Source of the DNA: Echinarachnius parma
Lineage: Eukaryota > Echinodermata > Echinoidea > Clypeasteroida > Echinarachniidae
Length of the DNA stretch: 64,000 bases
Assembly: GCA_037951105.1 (NCBI GenBank)
Contig: JBAMJV010003237.1
Span: 1-64,000, forward strand
Direction: 5' to 3'
Made by a program: the position numbers and the translations under genes. This document shows positions 51,788 through 62,100 of this stretch, in pieces. The notes under the pieces were generated by a model that did no database searches, was not told the DNA's origin, and saw only the letters and a list, made by a program, of their open reading frames with translations. The first letter of the stretch is position 1; each line of letters starts with the position of its first letter.

Positions 51788-51874
51788 ACCCATTCAGGAC
51801 GGAAAGATTTTGGTATAACATGCATTCTCCATAGACTCCTGCCCGTGTATTTTCGGGATTAGTCCTGAACGGGT
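51788..51874. repeat. Short inverted repeat, ACCC(A/G)TTNAGGAC type, copy 1
   Basis: ACCCATTCAGGAC and GTCCTGAACGGGT are inverted. The inside (TTTGGTATAACATGCATTCT, CCATAGACTC, TTTTCGGGA) is the reverse complement of the inside of 54548-54632. Confidence 0.75.
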
Positions 51875-51942
51875 GTATGCCTTTCTCTCTCTGAACCAAC
51901 AAATGACCAAAATCATGACCCGTATAAAAAGACTGATACAGT

Positions 51943-52131
51943 CTAACCTGTCTTAGCAGCCACCCATCTATAGCAGCAAACTTGCCTATACCGTATACGG
52001 GTCACCAAATACGATCCCCGGCAGAGAAAACAATGTTATGGAACCTATAATACAGGTCACCTGTATACAGAGGCCACTTATATTGTTTCCTTTAGGTGGT
52101 CACTATACACAGGTTCATTTGACTGTATTTC
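51943..52131. mobile_element. ACAGTCAAACCTGTCT element, copy 2
   Basis: ACAGTCTAACCTGTCTTAGC ... GGTGGTCACTATACACAGGT ... TGACTGTA. Shares CAATGTTATGGAACCT and GGTCACCTGT(A/C)TACAG with 52615-52778. Confidence 0.75.
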
Positions 52132-52614
52132 ATTCTAAAAAAAGAACCTTTACATCAGTGGCCCCTTCCAGTTGCCAGTTTAAATTGCTCGAGCATTGCA
52201 TTTTAGCTTTGAATTTGGCTATAAAATATATTTCAAGAAGCCTATTTGTATATAAATATATTGTTTGAACCATGAGTGTATGATTCCAAAATTTTGACTG
52301 TACAGTATATGTGTATATAGACCGGGTGAAGTTATGCTCTATAAGTAATGTGAATAATAAACAAGTCATGATTAGTTTATGTCGATTTCTATGCATTATT
52401 TGAAGAATGATTTTGTATATTTGATCCATGTGCAATCTATGAAGATTTCAAATGTTATTGTTCTCTTTGTTCTTCTTTTTAAGGTGAATGTATTCTCTTC
52501 AAAATTATTTTTGAGCCATTTTATAATGTTATTTTATCATTTTGTTATTTTATCATTTATTTTCAATGTGTGACAAGCTATGGCATTTTGTTGTAGGAAA
52601 AATAGCACAAAAAA

Positions 52615-52778
52615 AACCCCGTCTTTATATGAGGCAACCTGCCCATAGTAGCCACCAAAAATTATCCCCTGCAGAGGGAAAAACAATGTTATGGAACCTG
52701 TCTATAGAGGTCACCTGTCTACAGTGGCCACTTTTCTTGTTTTCCTACGGTGGTCACTATACACAGGTTTGACTGTAT
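52615..52778. mobile_element. ACAGTCAAACCTGTCT element, copy 3 (left end replaced)
   Basis: Matches copy 2 from GCCCATAGTAGCCACCA through CAATGTTATGGAACCTGTCT to GGTTTGACTGTA; the left tip is missing or altered. Confidence 0.7.
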
Positions 52779-53126
52779 GTCAGATGTTAACCCAATGATG
52801 ACCAAGAACGTGGTTTACGATTTAATAGGTTAACTCATATTTTTGAGAGCACTGAATGATCAAGCTATTCAGTAATGCATTGATTTTTTTTTTGTTAATC
52901 TCAATGTAGCACCACCTGAAATGTGATACTTTTTTTGTTTTCTCTAATTCAGTTTTGTATCAATTATGTTATCTCATTTATCTTAGGAGAAAGGGGTTCT
53001 TACTCAAAACATGGCGGGCATTAATGTTTGTCTTATTCCTTGCCAATTTATTTCACATCTTTTTCTGTCTGTCTCAATACAACTATATTGTCATTCCAGG
53101 ATAGCTATACAGTAGCTGCTAAATGT
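52779..53126. other. Intergenic, no recognised feature
   Basis: AT-rich; nothing recognised. Confidence 0.5.
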
Positions 53127-53388
53127 GACCCGCTATATCAAAACCCGGCACTTATCAGTAATTCATGTTTTGAAAAATGGGCATTTTAAGTTCACACAAT
53201 GAATGTGTGTAAAAGACCTATGATTGTAAAATTGAAACAATCATATATTTGCCAATTATTGACCAATTAGTTAGAACAAAGCATCACATGAAAGCTTGTG
53301 ATGAGGACTTTCTAATGGTGTGAAAATCTACAATTTGAATTTTACCGACAAGTGCCGGGTTTTGCTATAGCGGTCACAAATATCGCTT
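53127..53388. mobile_element. TGTGACC foldback element, copy 2
   Basis: Left TGTGACCCGCTATATCAAAA, right TTTTGCTATAGCGGTCACA. Inside CCCGGCACTTATCAG / CCGACAAGTGCCGGG, AAATGGGCATTTTAAGTTCA and GAAACAATCATAT match 29326-29591 in the same orientation. Confidence 0.92.
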
Positions 53389-53593
53389 CCTGTGCAAGAA
53401 ATGAAAATGCATTTTTTACCAAGAGTCTTATGCAAACATTCTTTTAAAACCATTTAATCTCAGGGTTGTGCTGAATATCCTTACCAAAATACATGTAGTA
53501 ATAATCAGCTATATTTTATATTCTCAAAGTTCTCTTACCAGAATAATAGGTATAATAACATTTGAGTCTATACAATAATATAGTCCTGTTCCT

Positions 53594-53662
53594 ACAGCGC
53601 TTAGAAACTATTGTAGTATGAGCTATTTATAAATGAAATTTATTGTTATTATTATTAATGGA
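53594..53662 (+). mobile_element. SINE 3' tail with (ATT)n
   Basis: TACAGCGCTTAGAAACTATT, GAGCTATTTATAAATG, then an (ATT)n-like run. Confidence 0.6.
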
Positions 53663-53848
53663 GAAAAATACTGCTGAAATCTGCTGATCTACTTCACATA
53701 ACCTTTGTCAAGAGGCAAAAAGGTCACCAATAACATGCAGACAGTTTTAGACTATTTTTATTTCAGTTAAAATCAGTGTTCACAAGTTCCTGGCAGACTC
53801 TTTGAATTGTGACTTTTTTTATTTTCACTCCCTTGCATGAACATAATT

Positions 53849-54111
53849 GTGACCAGCTTTTTGCAAAACCCTGCACTTGTCGGTAAAAATCAAAATGTAG
53901 ATTTTCATACCAATGGAAAGGCGCCTCATCACAGCTTTCATTTGATGCTTTGTTCTAGACTAACAAATTGGTCAATAATTTTGCCGAAGATATGATTGTT
54001 TCAATTAAACAATCATAGATCTTTTACACACATTATGTGAACTTGAAATGCCCATTTCTTCAAAACATAAATTACCAACAAGTGCAGGGTTTTGCTATAG
54101 CTGGTCACATA
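53849..54111. mobile_element. TGTGACC foldback element, copy 3, inverted
   Basis: TGTGACCAGCTTTTTGCAAA ... TTTTGCTATAGCTGGTCACA. Interior CTTTCATTTGATGCTTTGTT, AACAATCATAGATCTTTTAC and TGAAATGCCCATTTCT are the reverse complement of copy 2. Confidence 0.92.
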
Positions 54112-55116
54112 TAATGGATTTGCCTCATTTTTATTTTTTATTTTTTCAAGATTATTAAGATAAAGTCATGCTCTTGTTGTATTGTTAAATAACTACATGT
54201 AAGTTATGGAGAATGCATGAAGATTAAAAATCAAGTGCTGAAATCAATGAAATAATGTTTTTTTCTCTTTATTCCTCTAACCCTATGACATTCATGATGG
54301 TTCTTGTTCACTCGGTCTAAATAGTACACCCATTTTGTCAAGATATGCATAATGCCTGAACAATGTGGCCCAAATTCTCATAAGTGGCGCAACTTTAGTC
54401 CAGACTAAAAAGACAGAAATTACCAGTAACTGTTTAAACCACATCCCACATGTGAAATTTGATTAACCCGTCACAATCATCACCCTGTTAAGCGCGTAGC
54501 CTATCGTGCTTATTTCCCCACGATCTGTCCTAGATCGTTCATCTATAACCCGTTAAGGACTGGTCCCGAAAATACTCTGGCTTGGGTCTATGGAGAATAC
54601 ATTTTATACCAAAATAACAGTCCTGAAAGGGTTAAATGGTACCACCACTTAAAGGTAAAGGCCAGTTTTGGAAACGCCCCCCTCTCAAAAAAATGAAATG
54701 GAAGCTCTTATTACCAATCATGTGAAATAATATAATTGTACTAATATATAGGATTATCCAAATTTGGCCAAGAAACCGCCTACTAATTGATAAATTTGCA
54801 AAATTATAAATTGATCTAGGGCCGGATAGATATCGCCAACGCGGAATCGCTCATACGCTACGTGTATTACGACCAAGAGGTTTCGCGCGATACGGGCTTG
54901 TCCCTAGCTTGTCGATATTGCACCCAGCACTAGCAGCGCTGACAGGTCTGAACGGGCGGCGGATTTATGAATTTCACAGGCGGATATGGGATTTCTTCCG
55001 ATATTTCTGTATTTAACGATGCTTAGGTTCGGATTTTACCACACAAGCCCTATTTCAATACATATTCAACAATATTGATGTATTCGGCTACTTTCCCGAA
55101 ACTGCTCTTGGGCTTT
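54112..55116. other. Intergenic with short repeats
   Basis: 54386-54445 resembles the flanks of the 4556-4808 repeat joined together. 54548-54632 is a short inverted repeat (ACCCGTTAAGGAC / GTCCTGAAAGGGT) that is an inverted sister of 51788-51874. 54830-54960 is CpG-bearing but has no gene signal. Confidence 0.55.
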
Positions 55117-55510
55117 AAAAATAATATTCTTATAAATGAAAGGTAACAACTTTAGTAGTCCATTCCATCGACAAGTTCACAAAAATATGTTTCCAGAAAA
55201 AAAGAAAATAATTGGAAAAAGCATGCGTTCATGGGTCTGCATGTACGAAAAGCACTTCGTCCAGAGAGAACGAATCGTCCGGGATATATTGTCTCCAAAC
55301 GTACGCGTGAATAGCATTGGCGCACTGGCAAATGTTTGGCCCGTACGGAACCAGGAAATAATGGTGGTTCTGTAAGTGGTGGTAATTAATTGCTTTGTTT
55401 ATGAATTACACAACCCTTTGCAAAATGTTGGGTATATATTTGATATCACAAAACGGTACCAATTAAAGCACATAATTATGTATTGTTCTTTGCCTGGTGG
55501 TCCCCTTTAA
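55117..55510 (-). mobile_element. TTTAAAGGGGACCACC element, inverted copy
   Basis: Reverse complement of 12455-12899: ends CTTTGCCTGGTGGTCCCCTTTA (quoted in part) at 55510 and contains AATTGCTTTGTTTATGAATT, TGGGTATATATTTGATATCA and CGAATCGTCCGGGA. The internal segment between about 55290 and 55395 keeps AACCAGGAAATAATGGTGGT, present in 12455 but missing from 15823. Confidence 0.85.
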
Positions 55511-55568
55511 TATCACACTTACAGGCCCATATCCGGGGGTGGGGGTGATGGTGATGTGTAGGGTGTGT

Positions 55569-55600
55569 ATGCACCCCCCCCCCCCCCCCCCCCCCCCCAA
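55569..55600 (+). repeat. Poly(C) tract, about 29 bases
   Basis: An almost pure C run, adjacent to a palindromic stretch 55637-55735 (GTACCACGGTACCATGG / CCATGGTTTTACCGTGGTAC). Confidence 0.9.
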
Positions 55601-55894
55601 TTCAGAAAGGTCCACTTTATAACCACTTTATAGTACCACGGTACCATGGTAAAACCATGGCACGGTATGGTCACAATATGGGTACCGTGGATTCCATTGT
55701 ATTACCATAAAAACCATGGTTTTACCGTGGTACTTTTTTGTAAGGGGTCCAGGAATTTGCCTATTCAAAATTCCTGGCTCTCTTCTGGAGTTCTGCACGC
55801 TGCACTTCTGCACCGCACAACATCACGACAATACTCTACTCTGAGGCCAAATTTGGACGGAGAAGAAGAAGAGGCAGACATGCCCCCCCCCTAA

Positions 55895-56060
55895 TAAGTA
55901 ATGCCTGCCCCAGCCTGGCATATCATAATGGGCCTGCCCTTTCGATCGACGAATTACGGCCGCGCGCGCGCCGCGCCGCGCTCCGCCCCCGTGCGCGCAC
56001 GTGCGGCGCGCGCGCGCGGACGGTGTGCATATTATGTGCAGCGCATACACGTGGATACGC
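55895..56060 (+). promoter_or_regulatory. CpG-rich alternating purine-pyrimidine stretch before thioredoxin
   Basis: Runs such as GCGCGCGCGCCGCGCCGCGC (about 55960-55980) and GTGCGCGCACGTGCGGCGCG (about 55990-56010) followed by ATTATGTGCAGCGCATACAC. It ends about 80 bases before the thioredoxin start. The composition differs sharply from the AT-rich surroundings and fits a CpG-rich promoter; alternating CG/TG can adopt Z-form. The promoter role is inferred from position only. Confidence 0.5.
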
Positions 56061-56141
56061 GGTGTATACATTATTTCGCCTAAAAATTGACCGTACAGGA
56101 ATTTCATTTCAGTCCAACTAGTAAACATCTACTGTCTCATC

Positions 56142-56171
56142 ATGCCTAGTGTAACACTCATCACAGATAAG
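56142..56171 (+). CDS. TXN: Thioredoxin exon 1
   Basis: Ten codons MPSVTLITDK, donor AAG|GTTTGT. Short first exon typical of animal thioredoxin genes. No ATG lies between this one and the CpG-rich stretch in frame close by; start supported by alignment of residue 1 to family starts. Confidence 0.88.
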
Positions 56172-59100
56172 GTTTGTATTGTAGTGAAAATATATTATGA
56201 TTTGCTTATTTTGGTGGAACGTGAGGTTGTTTGTGAATGTTATATTTGTTGTGACTTTTGGTGTTACTCAACCACTTGCTGCGTAACGTAACTAAGGCAA
56301 AGCCAGCGCCGCAGCTGCGGTATACACGTGAAAGCCAATCATCATTATGCTGTGTGTCGTACGCAGTGCATAGACAACAACAAGTGTAGCGTGTGATCAG
56401 TTACTGCCAACATATGCGTTGTTTACATACCTATTGTAGCCAAGAAAAGCATGTAAATGGTCATGGGTGCTGTGATCAGCTCAGTCATGACATACCATAC
56501 TATAGCGGCGCGGCGTAGTCAGTGTATGGTTGGTATGGTATCGAGTCCTATTGCCGGACACCAATAGTTTGACGGCACAAAACAAACAATTGATGCATAA
56601 AATCAAAGTGGAAATTATACGAGCAGCTGCATAAACTCATAAAGAACACATTTGATGTAAAATATCTTCAAGAATTTACCAATTTTTCTCCAAATCAACT
56701 TTCTTGTAAACCCTTCCAAAAAAGAAGCCTCTTCCTGACGCAAAATTGCGTGTTGTATTAACCGGACGCACCGAACGTGAATGTTTTGCATGGGAATGTC
56801 ATTGACATGCGCGCTGCCACTGGTGCGCGGCAAAACGCGCGTATAACGCCTCAGGACGCTTATTTTCTTCGGGAAATGGTGGAAAATGTTTGCTAAACAT
56901 CCATTTATTATCCTCCGTTAATGCCGACTTTCAAATTCAACTTTCAAAATTCGAACGTTTTTCCTATGGGAATTTGCATGTCCGGCAATACAACCCGTTT
57001 GGTAATGCAACCCCCTGCTATACATCGGCACCCTAAGATATTTTTGACAGTTTTAGACTTAAAAATCCTACTTATTTCATAAAATTTTACTCACACATTG
57101 ATAAAATAGTGCAGATTCTGATGCGATGATCAGATTTGCGATTTATACTTCATATTTTGAGATATCGTCTTCGAACGTGCGCATTGTTTTTTGGCTTCAC
57201 AACTCGCACAAGTTCACCCCTCAATTCTCATTGACAACGCACGCAACTCAAAATTTCTTGTGCAATGTTGGCATTTCACAAACTTCACAAAAATACACGT
57301 AGCAGACGATAAACACGTTATTTATCCTTGAAGTTTCGACCAGCTTACAGTGCAGTTTCTAAGGGTAGCTCGCATAATTTGTTATCCCCTGCGCGATTTT
57401 TAACAACAAAAACAAATTTTACGCAGGGTGCCGATAAAAAGCAGTGCCGATGTGTAGTACCCCCACCCCTGCAATTGGTTAATTGCACATGCTGCATTAA
57501 CCCCTTGCTCCTTTACCATGCAAAGAGACCAAATTCAAAGCTGCTGGGGGGTGTTGCATAAAGAGTTGCGTTTGATTGCAAGACAGAAAATCTGCGCACT
57601 TGACATGCTTGAGCCGATCAGAATTTTGCATATTTAGCATTTAGCCTTTTGGGCCTAGGCGCATTTTCTTTCTTGCGATTAAACCTCAAGAGTAATTACT
57701 GTATATTAAAAGCAAGAAAAAAGAGCAGCCAGGAGCGATTTATTTCATGTGTAAATAATAGTCATCTATGAATCGTGTAATATGAATTGTGATGCACATG
57801 TTCAGTGCATTTTAGGCAAATCTAATTTCAAAGTCATCTCTGTCATTTTGATGATTTACTGGTCGGGTTTCACCCCCGGCCAAGTTTTGTAGCCTCTACG
57901 ACTACGCCACGGTAGTCATAGTTACACCGGTGTACATCTAGGGATAGTGAGTTAGTTCTGATCGAGTCAGCTGTGATCTATTCTTAATTATGCTAGTTCT
58001 GATCTGCGTTCTCCGCAGGCTACAGTTATTAATCACGTAAGTATGTCAACCCTTATGTGGTATCTACTTGTGAATAAACTCAAGCAATTATATTTCAGGA
58101 CTTGAATCTTCACTTATTATTATCTCCTTGTGTTGGATTATCTGAGGCACGCTACCATGATTGATTGCAAATTGAACCTGTGTGATTGCTGAGTGAAATG
58201 GACGTATTAATTTAAAGACAAACAATACATCATCATCATTATCATCATCCTCTTCATCCCAAACATTTGTCATCACCCGACATTTGTAACAGTACTGTAC
58301 TTTTTGTTTGCAGTCTGACTAGGTGTATGTATCCTATATTCATCCTTGATGATATTATCCAATTTTTTTCTGAATAGGCCGAGTTTGATGCCTTTATCGC
58401 AGCTCATAAGCTTGTGGCAGTTGATTTCTCTGCTGCATGGTGCGGACCCTGCAAGGTGATTGGCCCTAAATTTGAGGTAAGAAAACAAAACATTTATAAA
58501 CAAATGCTGCATACATGTATTGTTACATTTGTATGTCCTCTCGGCTACAATAACCAATAACCAGTAGATGGATTTCAAACTTGGTATCTTTAACCCTAAC
58601 CAGGCCGGGGGGGTGGAATCCACCCCCCCTCGACTTTTCGCGCGATAATTCCGTAACGCGAGCAGGTTTTGCCGCGCGACTTCATGAGTTTTTTCATTGA
58701 AGTCTTGCGCAACTTTTGAGACCAAATTTGCGACGACCGGGTATACCGTTCTAAAGTCACGTGACCTTTTGTAAGTGAGCGTCTGCCTGAAAATCACTAA
58801 ATTTTGTGATTTGTGTACAAATCATATGGAAATTGATTTTTTCCTAGAATAGACAAAACCTTCATTATTTTTCATTCTAATCACTGCAATCATTTAATTT
58901 GGGGCTAAAAATTGTTGGATAATGGTCAATAATTTATTCCATTGAAAAAAACAATAAAAAACAAGTCGAAAAACAAAGAAATACATAAGAAATTCCAAAA
59001 ACAGAAATACATTAATTTTGGCTGTCGCAATTTTTGATGTTCAAAACCTGTTAATCAAGTCATAAAGAATATTCATGCACAAAATTAGCATATTCTGAGC

Positions 59101-62100
59101 AATATTTAGTGATTTACAGACAAAAAGGGGATTTCTGCATAAATTTGCATAATTAATTAGAAATTGATTATTTTCAAAAAAATAACAATGCAATCTTGTA
59201 GATTATGTTGCAAGCTATCTGCGTGCCAAATTTTGTGCCGGCCGCGCGTTCGACGGTCGAGATCTCAGTGGGGGGTGTAGGGACACGGATTTTCCGTTTC
59301 AAAAAAAGGCCTTTTCCGTTTCACAAAATCGGGAATTCCGTTTTTGCCTGCCTGAAAAACGGAAATTCCGTTTTGCCATAGACTTTGTACATGTGAAAAA
59401 CTGCAAATTCCGTTTACCATCAAACGTATACAAAATTCAATGAGTATGGTAAAATCATTATTTTCACCCACAAATCATCCAAATTTGGGGGAATGTGTCA
59501 TGCCTGATATCAGAAATGACTTACGACAGGCCAGAGAGTAGTTAGGCTATTCAATAATATAGGTATTTATTGTGAAAACTTACCGATTTTCTCTCGCTTC
59601 AACTTCAAGCTTTCATACGTATCACTATCAGCGTGCGACGTCGTGTCGTAATCGAATTCCGTACCTTATACCAAAGCCGTAGTATACCCCGGAAGGAACG
59701 CGGAAGTATTGTTATACAGGTGTGCGCGATCGCGCATAATTGCCGATAGAGGGCGGACTCAATGTCAACGTTTGAGAATCGTTGAGGCGCTCTACCATCT
59801 TTGGTATTACGTACAGTATGTGTGTAGTGTGATACACGTACGGGTGACACAAAGCAGCTGCATGACTGTGCGGGGCGCGCCGGGGTAGCTAGTCTAGTCG
59901 ATCGTACTCGCCGCACCGCGCGCTAGAGCGGATTTCTTGTCGTTGTAAGTTGCATTCGACATCGTCTTTCTTGTACTTTTTTGTCATTTGTTTTCTTCTG
60001 ATAGTTTTCTACTACAAAATATGAATTTTTGAGGAAAAAGAGGTTTTCCGCGATTTTCCGTTTGAGAACTCATTTTCCGTTTCAATTGGTCAATTCCGCG
60101 ATTTTCCGCGATTTTCCGCGATCGCGGAAAATCCGTGTCTCTAGGGGTGGAATCCATCTCCCCACCGGCCAGAGCATAGCCAAAATAACCCGGCCTGGTT
60201 AGGGTTAAAGCCAAATAACAGGTAATAGGAAAGTTACCAAGAGCAGCCAAACTAATTGATAATTATTTTTGTAATAGTATACAAAAAAGGGCTTGTGTTG
60301 TAAAATCAATTAATTTGTTGGTTTTGGTGTCTCTGGTTGGAATCCGAGAGAAACCCTATTTTCTCTGCTCTTTTTCATTTATAAATATTGTATATTCCTG
60401 GTCAGTTTCCCTATATGTTTGAAATAATTAATACAAAAAACTGCATTACTTTGGTGATCCCTTGACCCTCGCACATATCCCCAAGTAGATTTCTTGCAAT
60501 CCAGAGGTCTCGGGTTCGCATCTTTTTTGTTCAGATTTTAGTGAGCGTACAAATTCCTGAAAATTTAAACCAGTTGATCAAAAATATCTGTTTACTTTAT
60601 AGGTGGAATATGATACTCATATCCTGCTCATGCATTATGTTCAGCCATATATAAATGTAACGTTAACCTTAAAGTTTAATCTTTAAACAGTATGAATTAT
60701 GACCCCCGTACGGCAGTACCTCTGTTATGATATCGACTAAAGGGGGACCACTGAAGGTTAACCACTGCAGGTTGCATAGAGTCCGGTTATCACGGCCCAA
60801 TGAAGCTAACATAATCGAAATATAACACAGAAAGAGATCCGGAATAATCGGTTGCAGAGTTTGTCTTTTTTGTATGTGGAATTGTGGTTCATTTTTGTCT
60901 TGCCCATCGAAGGTAGTAGAAGGTGGGGAGACATGATCAGGGGATTGTCATGTTTTATCATGCATGTAGCTTAGACTATGGCGTGTTAAAGAGTTATTCA
61001 TAACAGTGCTCCTAACTAACTATCAGGCCATCAAAATCTATATTTTTTCATTTTTTGTTGGCCCCGGGCCACTGCTTAATGTTGAGCCTTAATTGTAGAT
61101 TATATTTGCTCAACCCCCTTCTTGATCTTTCCAATTTGCAGACGTTTTCAGACGAATATACTACGATAAAATTTGTCAAGGTTGATGTGGATGATGGCTC
61201 AGTGAGTATACCAACTGATTAATTTCATATTTTGCATTTACATGTAAAGTACTTGATTATTACAATTTAAAATTTAAAAATGTATCCGGTAGAGTTGCTT
61301 GTAGAGTGGAAAAGTGTAAATTTAATTAAAATATTTAAAGTCATTTAAACCAATTATTCATATTAAAGCCATTATTAATTGTAACGTCTTCATGTGGAAA
61401 ATATGTTCAACCGTTGTGCAGTGCTCTTGAGTCTCGAGGTTTAGAGCTGTATTTTCTATTTTTACTCTAAATTTCACTGGCGTTTCTCAGGAAAGCAATT
61501 CAAGAACTGAACTAAACACAACAAAAAAAGTAACTCCCCCCCCCCCCCCCCCCCCCCCCCCCTAAGCAAAATGGCGTAACTTTTTAACAAATTGGGTTTG
61601 AGCAACATAACTGGGCAGGAATGTTTCTAAAATGATTGGCTAACGTCTCTGTGAAAATGAATTTGATCCGCCATGCCATGCATGAGTGAGCACACATTAA
61701 AGGAAAAATGTCACTTTTCAAAAGTCACAAGAGACATTTTTCCTTTAATGTGTGCTCACTCATGCATGGCATGGCGGATCAAATTCATTTTCACAGAGAC
61801 GTTAGCCAATCATTTTAGAAACATTCCTGCCAAGTTATGTTGCTCAAACCCAATTCGTTAAAAAGTTACGCCATTTTGCTTAGGGGGGGGGGGGGAGTTA
61901 CTTTTTTTGTTGTGTTTATATTTCAAAGAGGCAGAACAAATTGAACCTTCAATCCTGAAGGAAATTTTGGTGGTTAATAAGTTTTGCCCACAAAAAATCT
62001 CTAAATCACCATATCTACAAACAAATGTGATGTGAAATGGATCCTGTGATTGGTTTGTTTTCCCAAAGCTGTCAAGGACCTTTAAATCAGTTTGGTCTTC

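Noticed and set aside
58273-58797. 174-codon minus-strand frame overlapping thioredoxin exon 2
   Set aside because: It is the shadow of the exon and of the left part of a mobile element, with no protein motif.
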